From: Streptomyces pseudovenezuelae | GTDB taxonomy: Bacteria > Actinomycetota > Actinomycetes > Streptomycetales > Streptomycetaceae | Direction of reading: 5' to 3' | Assembly (NCBI RefSeq): GCF_029892565.1 | Contig: NZ_JARXVH010000004.1 | Location: 186,001 to 250,000 of the forward strand | DNA: 64,000 nt | In this document: piece by piece, positions 42,101 to 50,795 of the stretch | Position numbering within the stretch: position 1 is the first letter of the stretch | Layout of the letters: every line of letters starts with the position of its first letter | Program-made: the position numbers and the translations under genes | Notes under the pieces: model-generated | The model's database searches: none | What the model was told of the DNA's origin: nothing | The model's input: the letters and a program-made list of their open reading frames with translations, nothing else

Positions 42101-43549
42101 ATGACCGATCGCCTGCCGCCGCTCCTGGAGGCCGTCCTGGGCGTGGGTACCGACCTCGAACTGCACACCACCCTCCAGCACATCGTGGACAGCGCCGCCG
42201 AACTGACCGGTGCGCGGTACGCGGCCCTCGGCACGACGGATCCCGGCCAGGACGGTCTGGCCGAGATCCGCACGCCGGGCGCCGGCCCGTGCGCTGCCTC
42301 CCCCTCCTCCACTTCCCCCGACCCCGCCCCCTCGCTCAGCGTGCCCATCCACGTGCACGACGAGGTGTTCGGCGAGCTCCACCTCGCCGGCAAGCAGGTT
42401 CCCGGGACGCCCGGCGACGCGGCCTTCGGCGCCGAGGACGAGCAGTTGCTGCGCGTGCTCGCCGCGCAGGCCGGTCTCGCGATCGGCAACGCCCGGCTGT
42501 ACGAGGCGGCCCGGCAGCGCGAGCGGTGGATCGAGGGGGCGGCGGCCGTCACCACCGCGCTGCTCACCGGCGAGCAGGCGGCGGACGCGCTGGAGACGGT
42601 CGCCGAGCGCGCCCGCATCCTCGCCGACGCCTCCGCCGGGATCATCCTGGAGCCCACCGAGGACGGCGGCATGGAGATCGTGGCCGCCTCGACCCATCAG
42701 GACCCGGGCGACATCCTCGGCACCACCATCCAGCCCGGCAGCCCGGTCCTCGTCCAACTCCTGGGCGGGGAACCGGTGTTCATCGACGACTCGGCGACCG
42801 ACCCAAGGATGACCACGCATGTACGGCACCGGTTCGGGCCCAGCATGATGCTGCCGCTGCAGGCGGAGGGCCGGCTCATCGGCACCCTCGCCCTGCCCCG
42901 CTCGCGCGGTGATCGCCCGTACACGTCCGTGGAGCGGCTATTGGCCACCCAGTTCGCCTCGCAGGCCGCGCTGGCCCTGGTGCTGGCCGACGCCCAGCAC
43001 CGCCGTGCGCGTCTCGCCGTCTACGAGGACCGCGACCGTATCGCCCGCGATCTGCACGACCTGGTCGTCCAACGGCTGTTCGCCACCGGCATGATGCTGG
43101 AGTCCACCCAGCGCAAGGGTCCCTCCGACGAGGTCCACGCGACCCTCGGCCGGGCCGTCGACGAACTCCAGTCGACGATCCAGGAGGTCCGCACCGCGAT
43201 CTTCGCCCTCCAGCAACCGCCCGCCGAAGCCCCAACCGGCCTGCGGGGCAAGGTGCTTCGAGAGACGTCCGGTGCCGCCGCCCTGCTCGGCCGCAGCCCC
43301 TCCACCCGTTTCACCGGTCCGGTGGACAGCCGCGTCCCGGACCGGACCGCCGCCCACCTCCTCACCGCCCTGCGCCGCGCCCTCGCCGCCGCCACGCATC
43401 GCCCCGGCGTCTCCCACGTCGAGGTCACCGTCGACGTGACGGCCCAACTCCCGGACGGGCGCGACGCCGTACGCCTGACCGTGTCCGACGACGGGACGGC
43501 GAAGGACGGGAGCACGGGCACGACGGTCCGGTGGCAGGCGCCGTTGTGA
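42101..43549 (+). CDS. GAF-domain sensor histidine kinase with degenerate ATPase domain
   Basis: 482 residues. Two GAF domains (about 20-140 and 165-300) precede a HisKA_3 helix with DRDRIARDLHDLVVQRLFATG (phospho-acceptor H319), as in DevS/DosS-type kinases. The ATPase domain is abnormal: the N-box reads RRALAAATH where a Glu and Asn are expected, and between VRLTVSDDG and GTTVRW about 30 residues that normally carry the ATP lid and G2 box are missing. It may have lost autokinase activity. No response regulator gene is adjacent. Confidence 0.82.
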   Translation: MTDRLPPLLEAVLGVGTDLELHTTLQHIVDSAAELTGARYAALGTTDPGQDGLAEIRTPGAGPCAASPSSTSPDPAPSLSVPIHVHDEVFGELHLAGKQVPGTPGDAAFGAEDEQLLRVLAAQAGLAIGNARLYEAARQRERWIEGAAAVTTALLTGEQAADALETVAERARILADASAGIILEPTEDGGMEIVAASTHQDPGDILGTTIQPGSPVLVQLLGGEPVFIDDSATDPRMTTHVRHRFGPSMMLPLQAEGRLIGTLALPRSRGDRPYTSVERLLATQFASQAALALVLADAQHRRARLAVYEDRDRIARDLHDLVVQRLFATGMMLESTQRKGPSDEVHATLGRAVDELQSTIQEVRTAIFALQQPPAEAPTGLRGKVLRETSGAAALLGRSPSTRFTGPVDSRVPDRTAAHLLTALRRALAAATHRPGVSHVEVTVDVTAQLPDGRDAVRLTVSDDGTAKDGSTGTTVRWQAPL

Positions 43550-43694
43550 ACCCCCAACACCGTGAGCCCCCAACGCGCCACGTGCCGCCTGCCGTTGGCC
43601 TACCGTTGATTGCGGGGGAAGAGTCGGGCACATGTTGCTCCCGGCCACCTGACGCCGTGGGGGACGGCGGGTTCGCGGGAGGGCAGAGGGGCAG

Positions 43695-45023
43695 TTGGAC
43701 ACACCGGCACAGGACAACCGGCCGCACTTCTTCCTGAGTTACGCTCACACGCCGGCCTGGGGAGCGGGCAGCGGCGACGCCGACCAGTGGGTCCGTACGC
43801 TCTTCGCCGATCTGTGCGACCACGTCATGGCGCTCACGGATCTGCCCAGGGGCACCCAGGTGGGCTTCATGGACCACGAGATGCGGACCGGGGAGGGCTG
43901 GCCGGAGGTGCTGAGCAGGAACCTCGCGACCTGCCGGGTCTTCGTCCCGCTGTACTCGCCGCGCTACTTCACCAGCGAGCACTGCGGCCGCGAGTGGTAC
44001 GCGTTCAACGAGCGGGTCCTGCAGGCCCGGACGTCCGGCTCGGACGCGGTTCCGGCCATCGTGCCCGCACTCGGCACCCACATGGACCTGGCCGGCCTGC
44101 CCGACTCCGCCAAACGCATCCACATCGACCTCACCTCCGCCGACGGCCACTACGAGAGCAAGGGGCTGTACGGCCTCGGCACGCTCAGACGGCTGCGCGA
44201 CGAGTACCAGGAGACGGTCTTCGCGCTGGCCCAGCGCATCGTCCGGGTCGCCGAGGAGACCAACCTGCCGCCCAGCAGGCCTCGCGCCTACGACCGCACC
44301 CGCAGCGCCTTCAAGCCGCGCGGCGAGGCACCGCGCCGCATCCACCTCACCGTGGCCGCGCCCACGCTGGAGACCATCCCGGCCCACCGCGACGCGCGCT
44401 TCTACGGCGACGACCCGCACGACTGGAACCCGTACCACGCGGAGTCGATGCGTTCCCTGTCCCAGCTCGCCGAGGACCTGATCCGCTCCCTCGACTACCA
44501 CATCACCGTCTCCGCCTTCGAGGACGAGCTGACCGGCCCCGCCGCCGAGGACGACGAGCACACCGACACGGACCCGGCCGGCGCGGGCCGGCCACCGAGC
44601 ATCCTGCTGATCGACCGGTGGGTCCTCACCGACGAGGAGTACCGCAGACGTCTCACGGCCTACGACGCCTATGCCCACCCCTGGGTCACCGCCGTCGTCC
44701 CCTGGAACCGCGGCGACGAGCAGTGCCAGGGGCCCGAGGGCAAGGAGCTGGCGGCACAGTTGGAGAGCACCCTGCCGTCGATCCTGGCCGGTGGCCGCCG
44801 ACTTGAGTCCCACACGACGGTCAACGGCGTGCCCACGCTGAAGGCCTTCAACGACCTCCTGCCGACCGTCGTGGCGCACGCCACGAGACAGTTCCTGAAA
44901 CGGGCGGAGCCCCATCTGCCCACCGGACGGACCGTCGTACGGCCCCGGATCGAGGGCCCCGTCCCGCAGTCGTCCCCCGCCGCCGACCCCGACCACGGCA
45001 CCGATCACGGAGAAGCGAAATGA
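43695..45023 (+). CDS. fxsC: TIR-like protein FxsC
   Basis: 442 residues from TTG 43695 behind AGAGGGG; no ATG or GTG fits better. Residues 10-170 are a TIR-like domain: HFFLSYAH, then CRVFVPLYSPRYFTSEHCGREWYAF, where E100 occupies the position of the NADase glutamate. The second half (about 215-400) is the FxsC C-terminal region with a second alpha/beta domain (ILLIDRWVLTDEEYRRRL). The stop overlaps the ATG of fxsT. FxsC belongs to FxSxx-COOH systems, which otherwise encode a short FxsA peptide and the radical-SAM protein FxsB. Confidence 0.82.
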   Translation: MDTPAQDNRPHFFLSYAHTPAWGAGSGDADQWVRTLFADLCDHVMALTDLPRGTQVGFMDHEMRTGEGWPEVLSRNLATCRVFVPLYSPRYFTSEHCGREWYAFNERVLQARTSGSDAVPAIVPALGTHMDLAGLPDSAKRIHIDLTSADGHYESKGLYGLGTLRRLRDEYQETVFALAQRIVRVAEETNLPPSRPRAYDRTRSAFKPRGEAPRRIHLTVAAPTLETIPAHRDARFYGDDPHDWNPYHAESMRSLSQLAEDLIRSLDYHITVSAFEDELTGPAAEDDEHTDTDPAGAGRPPSILLIDRWVLTDEEYRRRLTAYDAYAHPWVTAVVPWNRGDEQCQGPEGKELAAQLESTLPSILAGGRRLESHTTVNGVPTLKAFNDLLPTVVAHATRQFLKRAEPHLPTGRTVVRPRIEGPVPQSSPAADPDHGTDHGEAK

Positions 45024-48000
45024 CGGCCGCGCCGGACGGACGCATCATCACGTTCTACTCGTACAAGGGCGGCACCGGCCGCACGATGGCGCTGGCCAAC
45101 GTCGCCTGGATCCTCGCGGCGAACGGAAAACGCGTACTGGCGGCGGACTGGGACCTGGAGTCGCCGGGCCTGCACCGGTACTTCCACCCCTTCCTGGAGG
45201 AAGGGGCGCTCGCGGCGACCACCGGTGTCATCGACATCGTCAACGACTACCGATGGGCCGCGACGGAGGACCGCGCGCGCCCGACCGACTGGCACCGCGA
45301 CTTCGCGAGCGTCCGCCCGCACGCGATCCCCCTCGCCGTGGACGGGATCGGCCTGCGCTTCCCCGAGAGCGGCGCGCTCGACTTCCTGTCGGCCGGCCGC
45401 CAGGACCGCGCGTACAGCGCCACCGTGTCGTCCCTCGACTGGGACGACTTCTACGAGCGCCTGGGCGGCGGCCAGTTCCTGGACGCGCTGCGCGACGACA
45501 TGAAGGCCGCCTACGACTACGTCCTGATCGACAGCCGCACCGGACTGTCCGACATCGCCGACATCTGCACCGTGCAGCTGCCCGACGTCCTGGTGGACTG
45601 CTTCACCCTCAGCGACCAGTCCATCAGCGGCGCGGCAACGGTGGCCCGCAGCATCACGGAGCGGTTCAGCGACCGCGCGATCCGGGTCCTGCCGGTGCCC
45701 ATGCGCGTCGACGACGGGGAGAAGGAGAAGGCCGACGCCGGACGCGCCCTGGCCCGGCTCCGCTTCGAGGGGCTGCCCACCGCTTCCGACGGCGGCCGGC
45801 TGAGCCCCCAGGAGAACACCGCGTACTGGTACGGGGTCGAGGTCCCCTACCGCCCGTACTACGCGTACGAGGAGGTGCTGGCCACCTTCGCCGACGCGAG
45901 CGGCACGACCGGCTCGCTGCTCGCCGCGTACGAACGGCTCACCGCCGCGATCACCGACGGCGAGGTCGATTCGCTGCCGCCGATCCCGGAGCGGACCCGG
46001 CTGCGCGGCCAGGACCGTTTCGTACGCCGCCGGCCCGTCCCGCGCCACCAAGTAGCCGTGGTGTACGCGCCGGAGAACCTGATGTGGGCCGAGTGGGTCG
46101 AGGCCACCCTGACCCGCGCGGGCTGCGGGGTCAGCCGGCACGACCTGTCCACGGGGCCTGTCGAACGGCCTGAGGAGACCACCCATACGGCGGTGCTGCT
46201 GTCCCGCGCCGCCGTCGACTCCCGCTACACGAGCGACTTCCTGGGGGCTCTGTCGGCGCCCACCGCCTCGTCGGACGGTCCCGTGCTGGTGCTGCGGGTG
46301 GACGAGGCACGGATGCCCTCGTACCGCGGCGACCATCTCCAACTGGACCTGCACCGGATGGGCGAAGCGGATTGCGCCGCGGCGCTGCTGCGCGTGTTCG
46401 CGCTGCCCGAGGGCACGGACGACGCCCCGCCGCTGGTGCGCTTCCCCGGCCGCGTGCCCAAGGTGTGGGACGTGCCGCCGCGCAATCCGGCGTTCACCGG
46501 CCGGAACGTCCAACTGACTCGGGTGCGTGGTGAGTTCGCCGGTGGCATGGCCGGGGTGCAGGCCCTGGTCGGGCTCGGCGGGGTCGGCAAGACCGCGCTG
46601 GCAATTGAGTACGCACACCGTTTCCTGGCCGACTACGACCTGGTCTGGTGGATCTCCGCCGAGCGCCCGGACGGCGTGACCGCCGCGCTGGCCGAACTCG
46701 GACTCCGGCTCGGGCTGGTCGGCGGGGACATCACGCGCACCGCCCAGGAGACCGTGCGGCTGCTGTCCGCCGAGGACCGTCCGCTCCCCCGCTGGCTGCT
46801 CGTCTTCGACCATGCCGACGCGCCCGACGAGATCCGTGAGCGCCTTCCCGCGAGCGGCGGGCACGTCCTCGTCACCTCCCGTAATCAGGAGTGGACTTCG
46901 CACACGGCCTCCGTGCCCGTGGAGGTGTTCCCGCGTGAGGAGAGCGTGCGGCTCATCGGGCGCCGCGCCCCGGGGCTCGCTCCCGAGGATGCCGACGCGG
47001 TGGCGTCGGCGGTGGGCGACCTGCCGTTGGCCGTGGAACAGGCGGCGGCATGGCTCGCCGAGACGGCGACCCCGGTCGACCTGTACCTGGAACAGCTCAC
47101 GGCACAGACCACCGACGTCTCCTTTCCGGGCTCGGTGACCGCGACCTGGAACCTGTCCATCGCCCGGCTGCGCGAGCACTCGCCCGGCGCGGCCCGGCTG
47201 CTGGAGCTGTGCGCCTTCTTCTCCACCGAGCCGATCTCCACGTCCCTGCTGTTCACCGCGGAGATGCTGGAGGCGCTCAGGCCGTACGACCCGACCCTTC
47301 AGGAGAAGCTGCTGATCGGCCGGCTGCTGCGGGAGATCGGCCGGTTCTCGCTCGCCGTGATCGACCCGGCGGGCGGCACCGTGCAGGTGCACCGCCTGCT
47401 CCAGGACGCGACCCGGTCCCAACTGGACGAGGAACAGCGGCTGGAGGCCCGGCGCGTCGTGCACCGGCTGCTCGCGGCGGCCCGGCCGGACGCGGACGAA
47501 CCGGTGGACGACCCGGAGACCTGGCCGCGCTTCGAGACCATCTGGCCGCATCTGAAGGCCGCCGGCGTCCGCGACGCCGAGATCCCCCAGGCCCGGCGAC
47601 TGTTGATCGACCGGGTCCGGTACCTGGAGAAGCGCGGTCTGCTGTCGCAGGCCCGCCGGCTCGCCCAGGACCTGCTCGTCCACTGGGAGCAACTGCTCGG
47701 TGAGGACGACGTGCAGTACCTCTACCTGCGCGGCCGACTCGCCGATGTCCTGCGCGCCGAGGGGAAGTTCACCGAGGCGCGCGACCTCGACGAGGACCTG
47801 CTGGAACGCCAGCGCGCGGTGCTCGGGCCGGCGCATCCGCACACCTACGTCACCATGTCCGGCCTGGCCCGGGACCAGGCGGCCCTCGGCGAGTACGGCA
47901 CCGCGCTGGACCTGGCCCGCGCGGCGCACGAGGGATTCGAGGACATCTTCTGGGCGTACCACCCGCGCACCATGGCCGCGGCGGCCGACCTCGCGCTCGC

Positions 48001-48910
48001 CCTGCGCGCGGTGGGCCGCTACGAGGAGGCCCGCGCCCTGGACGAGCAGACCCTCAACCGGCGTACGGAGACGCTGGGTTCGGACCACCCCGCCACCCTG
48101 GCCTCGACCGAGTCCCTCGGCACCGACCTGCGCGCGGCCGGGCGGTACGCGGAGTCGGCGGAACTGCTGGGGCGCACCTACGAGACGTACCAACGGGTGC
48201 TCGGCGAGGACTTTCCCGGCACACTGCGCTGCGCCAGATCACTGGCCGTGTCGCTGCGCTGGATGAACCGGATCCACGAGGCCAGGCTGCTGACGGAGGA
48301 GACGCTCGCGCGCTACGCCACGCTGCACGATTCCCCGACGCCGGACTCACTGGCCTGCGAACTGAGCCTGGCGGTCGACCTGTTCACCGTGGGCGAGAAC
48401 CAGGCCGCCCTCGAACTCGGCACGCGGACGCTGGCCACGTACCTGCGGACGATGGGCACACAGCACCCGTACACCCTGACCGCCCTGCACAACCTCGCTC
48501 TCCTGCACCGGGGTTGCGGTGACATCGAGCAGGCGGAGTTGGTCTTCGCCGAGGTGGGGCGGCAGTTGGCGGACACCTTGGGCGACCGGCATCCGTACAC
48601 CCTCTTCTGCACCGCCAACCACGCCAACGTCCTGGCCGAGCTGGGCCGTTTCGAGGAGGCGGACGCGCTGGAGGCATTGGCGACCGCAGGGCTGAGCGAG
48701 GTCCTGGGCCCTCGGCATCCCGAATATCTCGCGACACTCGCCAATCGCGCCCTCACGCTGACCTCCCTGGGCCGCGACCAGGAGGCCGCCCGGCTGAGGG
48801 ACGAGGTCGAGGAACGTCTCCTCGCCCTGTCGAGCCACGAGACCCGCCTCGTCCGTGCCGTGCGCGAACTGCGCCGCTTCTCACGCTCCTTGGTACCGAT
48901 GGCGAACTGA
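45020..48910 (+). CDS. fxsT: FxSxx-COOH system tetratricopeptide repeat protein FxsT
   Basis: 1296 residues. N-terminal MinD/ParA-like domain (1-320) with the deviant P-loop KGGTGRT at 16-22 and DWDLESPGLHRYF. About 340-460 is a TIR-like domain without the catalytic Glu (VAVVYAPENLMWAEWV). About 500-760 is a STAND/NB-ARC ATPase (VGLGGVGKTALAIEYAHRF, LLVFDHADAPDEI). From 860 on come TPRs with the LG..HP..T signature (LGPAHPHTYVTM, LGSDHPATLAST). Such architectures oligomerise on ligand binding. Its partner is the TIR protein encoded just upstream. The 29-base gap to the convergent MEDS gene is empty. Confidence 0.88.
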   Translation: MTAAPDGRIITFYSYKGGTGRTMALANVAWILAANGKRVLAADWDLESPGLHRYFHPFLEEGALAATTGVIDIVNDYRWAATEDRARPTDWHRDFASVRPHAIPLAVDGIGLRFPESGALDFLSAGRQDRAYSATVSSLDWDDFYERLGGGQFLDALRDDMKAAYDYVLIDSRTGLSDIADICTVQLPDVLVDCFTLSDQSISGAATVARSITERFSDRAIRVLPVPMRVDDGEKEKADAGRALARLRFEGLPTASDGGRLSPQENTAYWYGVEVPYRPYYAYEEVLATFADASGTTGSLLAAYERLTAAITDGEVDSLPPIPERTRLRGQDRFVRRRPVPRHQVAVVYAPENLMWAEWVEATLTRAGCGVSRHDLSTGPVERPEETTHTAVLLSRAAVDSRYTSDFLGALSAPTASSDGPVLVLRVDEARMPSYRGDHLQLDLHRMGEADCAAALLRVFALPEGTDDAPPLVRFPGRVPKVWDVPPRNPAFTGRNVQLTRVRGEFAGGMAGVQALVGLGGVGKTALAIEYAHRFLADYDLVWWISAERPDGVTAALAELGLRLGLVGGDITRTAQETVRLLSAEDRPLPRWLLVFDHADAPDEIRERLPASGGHVLVTSRNQEWTSHTASVPVEVFPREESVRLIGRRAPGLAPEDADAVASAVGDLPLAVEQAAAWLAETATPVDLYLEQLTAQTTDVSFPGSVTATWNLSIARLREHSPGAARLLELCAFFSTEPISTSLLFTAEMLEALRPYDPTLQEKLLIGRLLREIGRFSLAVIDPAGGTVQVHRLLQDATRSQLDEEQRLEARRVVHRLLAAARPDADEPVDDPETWPRFETIWPHLKAAGVRDAEIPQARRLLIDRVRYLEKRGLLSQARRLAQDLLVHWEQLLGEDDVQYLYLRGRLADVLRAEGKFTEARDLDEDLLERQRAVLGPAHPHTYVTMSGLARDQAALGEYGTALDLARAAHEGFEDIFWAYHPRTMAAAADLALALRAVGRYEEARALDEQTLNRRTETLGSDHPATLASTESLGTDLRAAGRYAESAELLGRTYETYQRVLGEDFPGTLRCARSLAVSLRWMNRIHEARLLTEETLARYATLHDSPTPDSLACELSLAVDLFTVGENQAALELGTRTLATYLRTMGTQHPYTLTALHNLALLHRGCGDIEQAELVFAEVGRQLADTLGDRHPYTLFCTANHANVLAELGRFEEADALEALATAGLSEVLGPRHPEYLATLANRALTLTSLGRDQEAARLRDEVEERLLALSSHETRLVRAVRELRRFSRSLVPMAN

Positions 48911-48939
48911 GGGCCGCCGCGGGCCTGCCCCACCCGCCG

Positions 48940-49926
48940 TCAACACCGGAACCAGCACCGCACAGTGGTCCCCCCAGGCCCCGTGTGCATCCGTACCAGA
49001 TCCGCGAGCAAGTTCACCAGGAGCAGCCCCCGGCCGCCCCGTCGGGCCCGCGGAGCAGGCCGGCGGCCGGCCAGTGGGTCGGTGAGGTGGCCCTTGTCGC
49101 GTACCTCGCAGACCACGAACCCGTCCGCGGCCCACAGTCGCAGTGAGCCCGAACCCCCGCCGTGCACCACGCTGTTGGTGGTCAGTTCGGCGGTGACCAG
49201 GGCCAGGTCCGCCAGCCGGGCGGCCGGCAGACCGAGTCGGGCGCCCTCGTCGGTGGCCAGGTGCCGGGTCTCGCTGAGCGCCTCGGCGTCGAAGGCGAGG
49301 GCCAGGACGTCCGGCACGGGCGGGAGGGGTTCGTTGTAGCGGGCGAGGGCGGCCTCGGGGGCGTAGCTGTCGCTGCCGCGGGCCCGTCCGGAGCCGGCGT
49401 CGAGGATCACCGGGTGGGTGGCGTGGACGTCGGCGCCGGCCCGCGGGTCGAGGTGCCGGATGTCGTACGGGCACAGGACGGTCGCTCTGCGGCCCAGGAA
49501 GGAGAGGTTGATCAGCGCCTCGTGCTGGACACAGGCCGCGTACTCGGCGGCGGTGCGGTCGGCCCACACCGGCTCGCCGACGATCCGCACTTGCGTGCCG
49601 GGGGGCTGGGTGTCGGCGAAGGCGTGCAGCACGCCGGGGATGATCCGGCCGGGGTTGCGTCCGGCCTCCCGCATGTCGACCAGGCGGAGGCCGGGGTCGG
49701 TGCCGACCTCGTCCTGGATCAGCCGGAGCTTCTCGGCGGGCACGGCCACCGCGACGGGTTCGCCGGCCGTGAGCGCGCCCCGCACGAAAGGCAGGATGCC
49801 GTCGAGGTACTCGCGTTCGTCCCGGTAGAGCAGGGCGAGGTGCGCGAAGGGGCCGGGCGGATCGGGGGGCTCGCGCGGTCCGGCCGGGGTTCTCCGGTCG
49901 CCGTCGTCTCGAACGCCGCTGTCCAC
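48940..49926 (-). CDS. MEDS-domain anti-sigma/histidine-kinase-like regulator
   Basis: 328 residues from GTG 49926, with GGGGAG five bases upstream. Residues 30-180 are a MEDS domain (HLALLYRDEREYLDGILPFVRGALTAGEPVAVAVP..LVDMREAGRNPGRIIPG), a methanogen/methylotroph-type sensor. Residues 200-328 are an RsbW-like ATPase (LALVTAELTTNSVVHGGG, GRGLLLVNLLADLV). This pairing usually marks anti-sigma factors that bind ATP and phosphorylate an antagonist. It converges with fxsT and diverges from the ANTAR gene. Confidence 0.82.
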   Translation of the reverse strand: MDSGVRDDGDRRTPAGPREPPDPPGPFAHLALLYRDEREYLDGILPFVRGALTAGEPVAVAVPAEKLRLIQDEVGTDPGLRLVDMREAGRNPGRIIPGVLHAFADTQPPGTQVRIVGEPVWADRTAAEYAACVQHEALINLSFLGRRATVLCPYDIRHLDPRAGADVHATHPVILDAGSGRARGSDSYAPEAALARYNEPLPPVPDVLALAFDAEALSETRHLATDEGARLGLPAARLADLALVTAELTTNSVVHGGGSGSLRLWAADGFVVCEVRDKGHLTDPLAGRRPAPRARRGGRGLLLVNLLADLVRMHTGPGGTTVRCWFRC

Positions 49927-50115
49927 ACCGTCTCCCCACTGATGCTCTGGACGCTGAAGTCTGGACGGCCTCCTTACCGATACCTGGACGACAGCGCGCC
50001 TACCCCGGACTCGGCCGCTCATTCCAAGCCGTCTGGTGTAGCCCGCCGTTCGAAGGGCAGGCGCAGTTCCAGCACTTCAACGTCGTGACGACCGTCGAAA
50101 GCGGCGAGGGGGGAC

Positions 50116-50427
50116 ATGACCACAGTGGCACACACATCTATCGCGGGACTGCCGAACAGTGACCTGCTGCGCCAGGAAGTCCAGCAGCTGCGCAGAGCGA
50201 TCGCCTCCCGCCCGGTCATCGACCAGGCAAGAGGCGTTTTGATGGCCACGCACACGTGCACCTCGGACGAGGCGTGGGAGGTGCTGCGGGAGGCGTCCCA
50301 GCTGTCCAACACCAAGCTGCGCACGGTCGCGGCGGCGGTCACGGCCGGGGCTCGAACCGGCGGTCCGCGCCTGTCACCCGAGTTACGCAGCGCTCTGCGT
50401 ACGGCACTTGCCCGCCGCCTGGGCTGA
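50116..50427 (+). CDS. ANTAR-domain RNA-binding antiterminator
   Basis: 103 residues, ATG behind GAGGGGGGAC. Residues 18-75 form the three-helix ANTAR domain (EVQQLRRAIASRPVIDQARGVLMATHTCTSDEAWEVLREASQLSNTKLRTVA), which binds paired hexaloop RNA hairpins to prevent termination. No sensory domain is attached, so control may come from a partner such as the divergent MEDS protein. Leucine in SPELRSA is encoded by TTA (50383-50385), implying bldA dependence. Confidence 0.85.
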   Translation: MTTVAHTSIAGLPNSDLLRQEVQQLRRAIASRPVIDQARGVLMATHTCTSDEAWEVLREASQLSNTKLRTVAAAVTAGARTGGPRLSPELRSALRTALARRLG

Positions 50428-50435
50428 ACTCGGCC

Positions 50436-50474
50436 CAGTACGGCAGGGCTTCGGAGCGAACTCAGTACGGCAGG
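50436..50474. repeat. Short direct repeat after the ANTAR gene
   Basis: CAGTACGGCAGG occurs at 50436-50447 and again at 50463-50474, 27 bases apart. The second copy overlaps the stop codon of the candidate small ORF on the minus strand. Confidence 0.4.
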
Positions 50475-50590
50475 ATCCGCCCCGAAGGCGTCCTTCGGTC
50501 GATCTGCTGGTCCCGGGCGTCCCTGGAGTCCCTGGAGGACGTCGCGGACCCCGGACGGCGGCTGACGCGCACACGGATCTGGCGATTCAT
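50462..50590 (-). CDS. Candidate 42-residue basic protein
   Basis: ATG at 50590 sits five bases after AGGAGG, an almost ideal ribosome site. It opens a 42-codon frame rich in Arg/Ser/Asp (starts MNRQIRVRVSRRPGSATSSR, ends RILPY). It lies in the otherwise empty 368 bases between the ANTAR and carotenoid-oxygenase genes. No family recognised. The ribosome site is the main support; chance open frames of this length are common at this GC content. Confidence 0.35.
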   Translation of the reverse strand: MNRQIRVRVSRRPGSATSSRDSRDARDQQIDRRTPSGRILPY

Positions 50591-50795
50591 GACACCCTCC
50601 TCGGACTCACCGGCTCCTGCCTGATACCCACCAGCCTGGTCCCTGTACCCCACCGGCACATCGTGCCTTCGGAGGCTCCTGACCTGCCCCTCCAGCACTA
50701 CCCCGTGCCAGGCCCGCTACTCCCGGGGAATGAGATCACCCCTACTCCTCGCCGGGGAGCGTTTGTCTCCGGGACGGCAGGGGCAGAGGGCGGGC

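Noticed and set aside
45005..48193. 1062-codon open frame antisense to fxsT
   Set aside because: Shadow of the FxsT frame; no motif, no ribosome site, codon positions fit the plus strand.
43550..48940. Search for an FxsA precursor peptide ending F-x-S-x-x near fxsC/fxsT
   Set aside because: No short frame with that ending and a ribosome site in the gaps at 43550-43694 or 48911-48939. FxsT itself ends FSRSLVPMAN, which is not the motif at its terminus.
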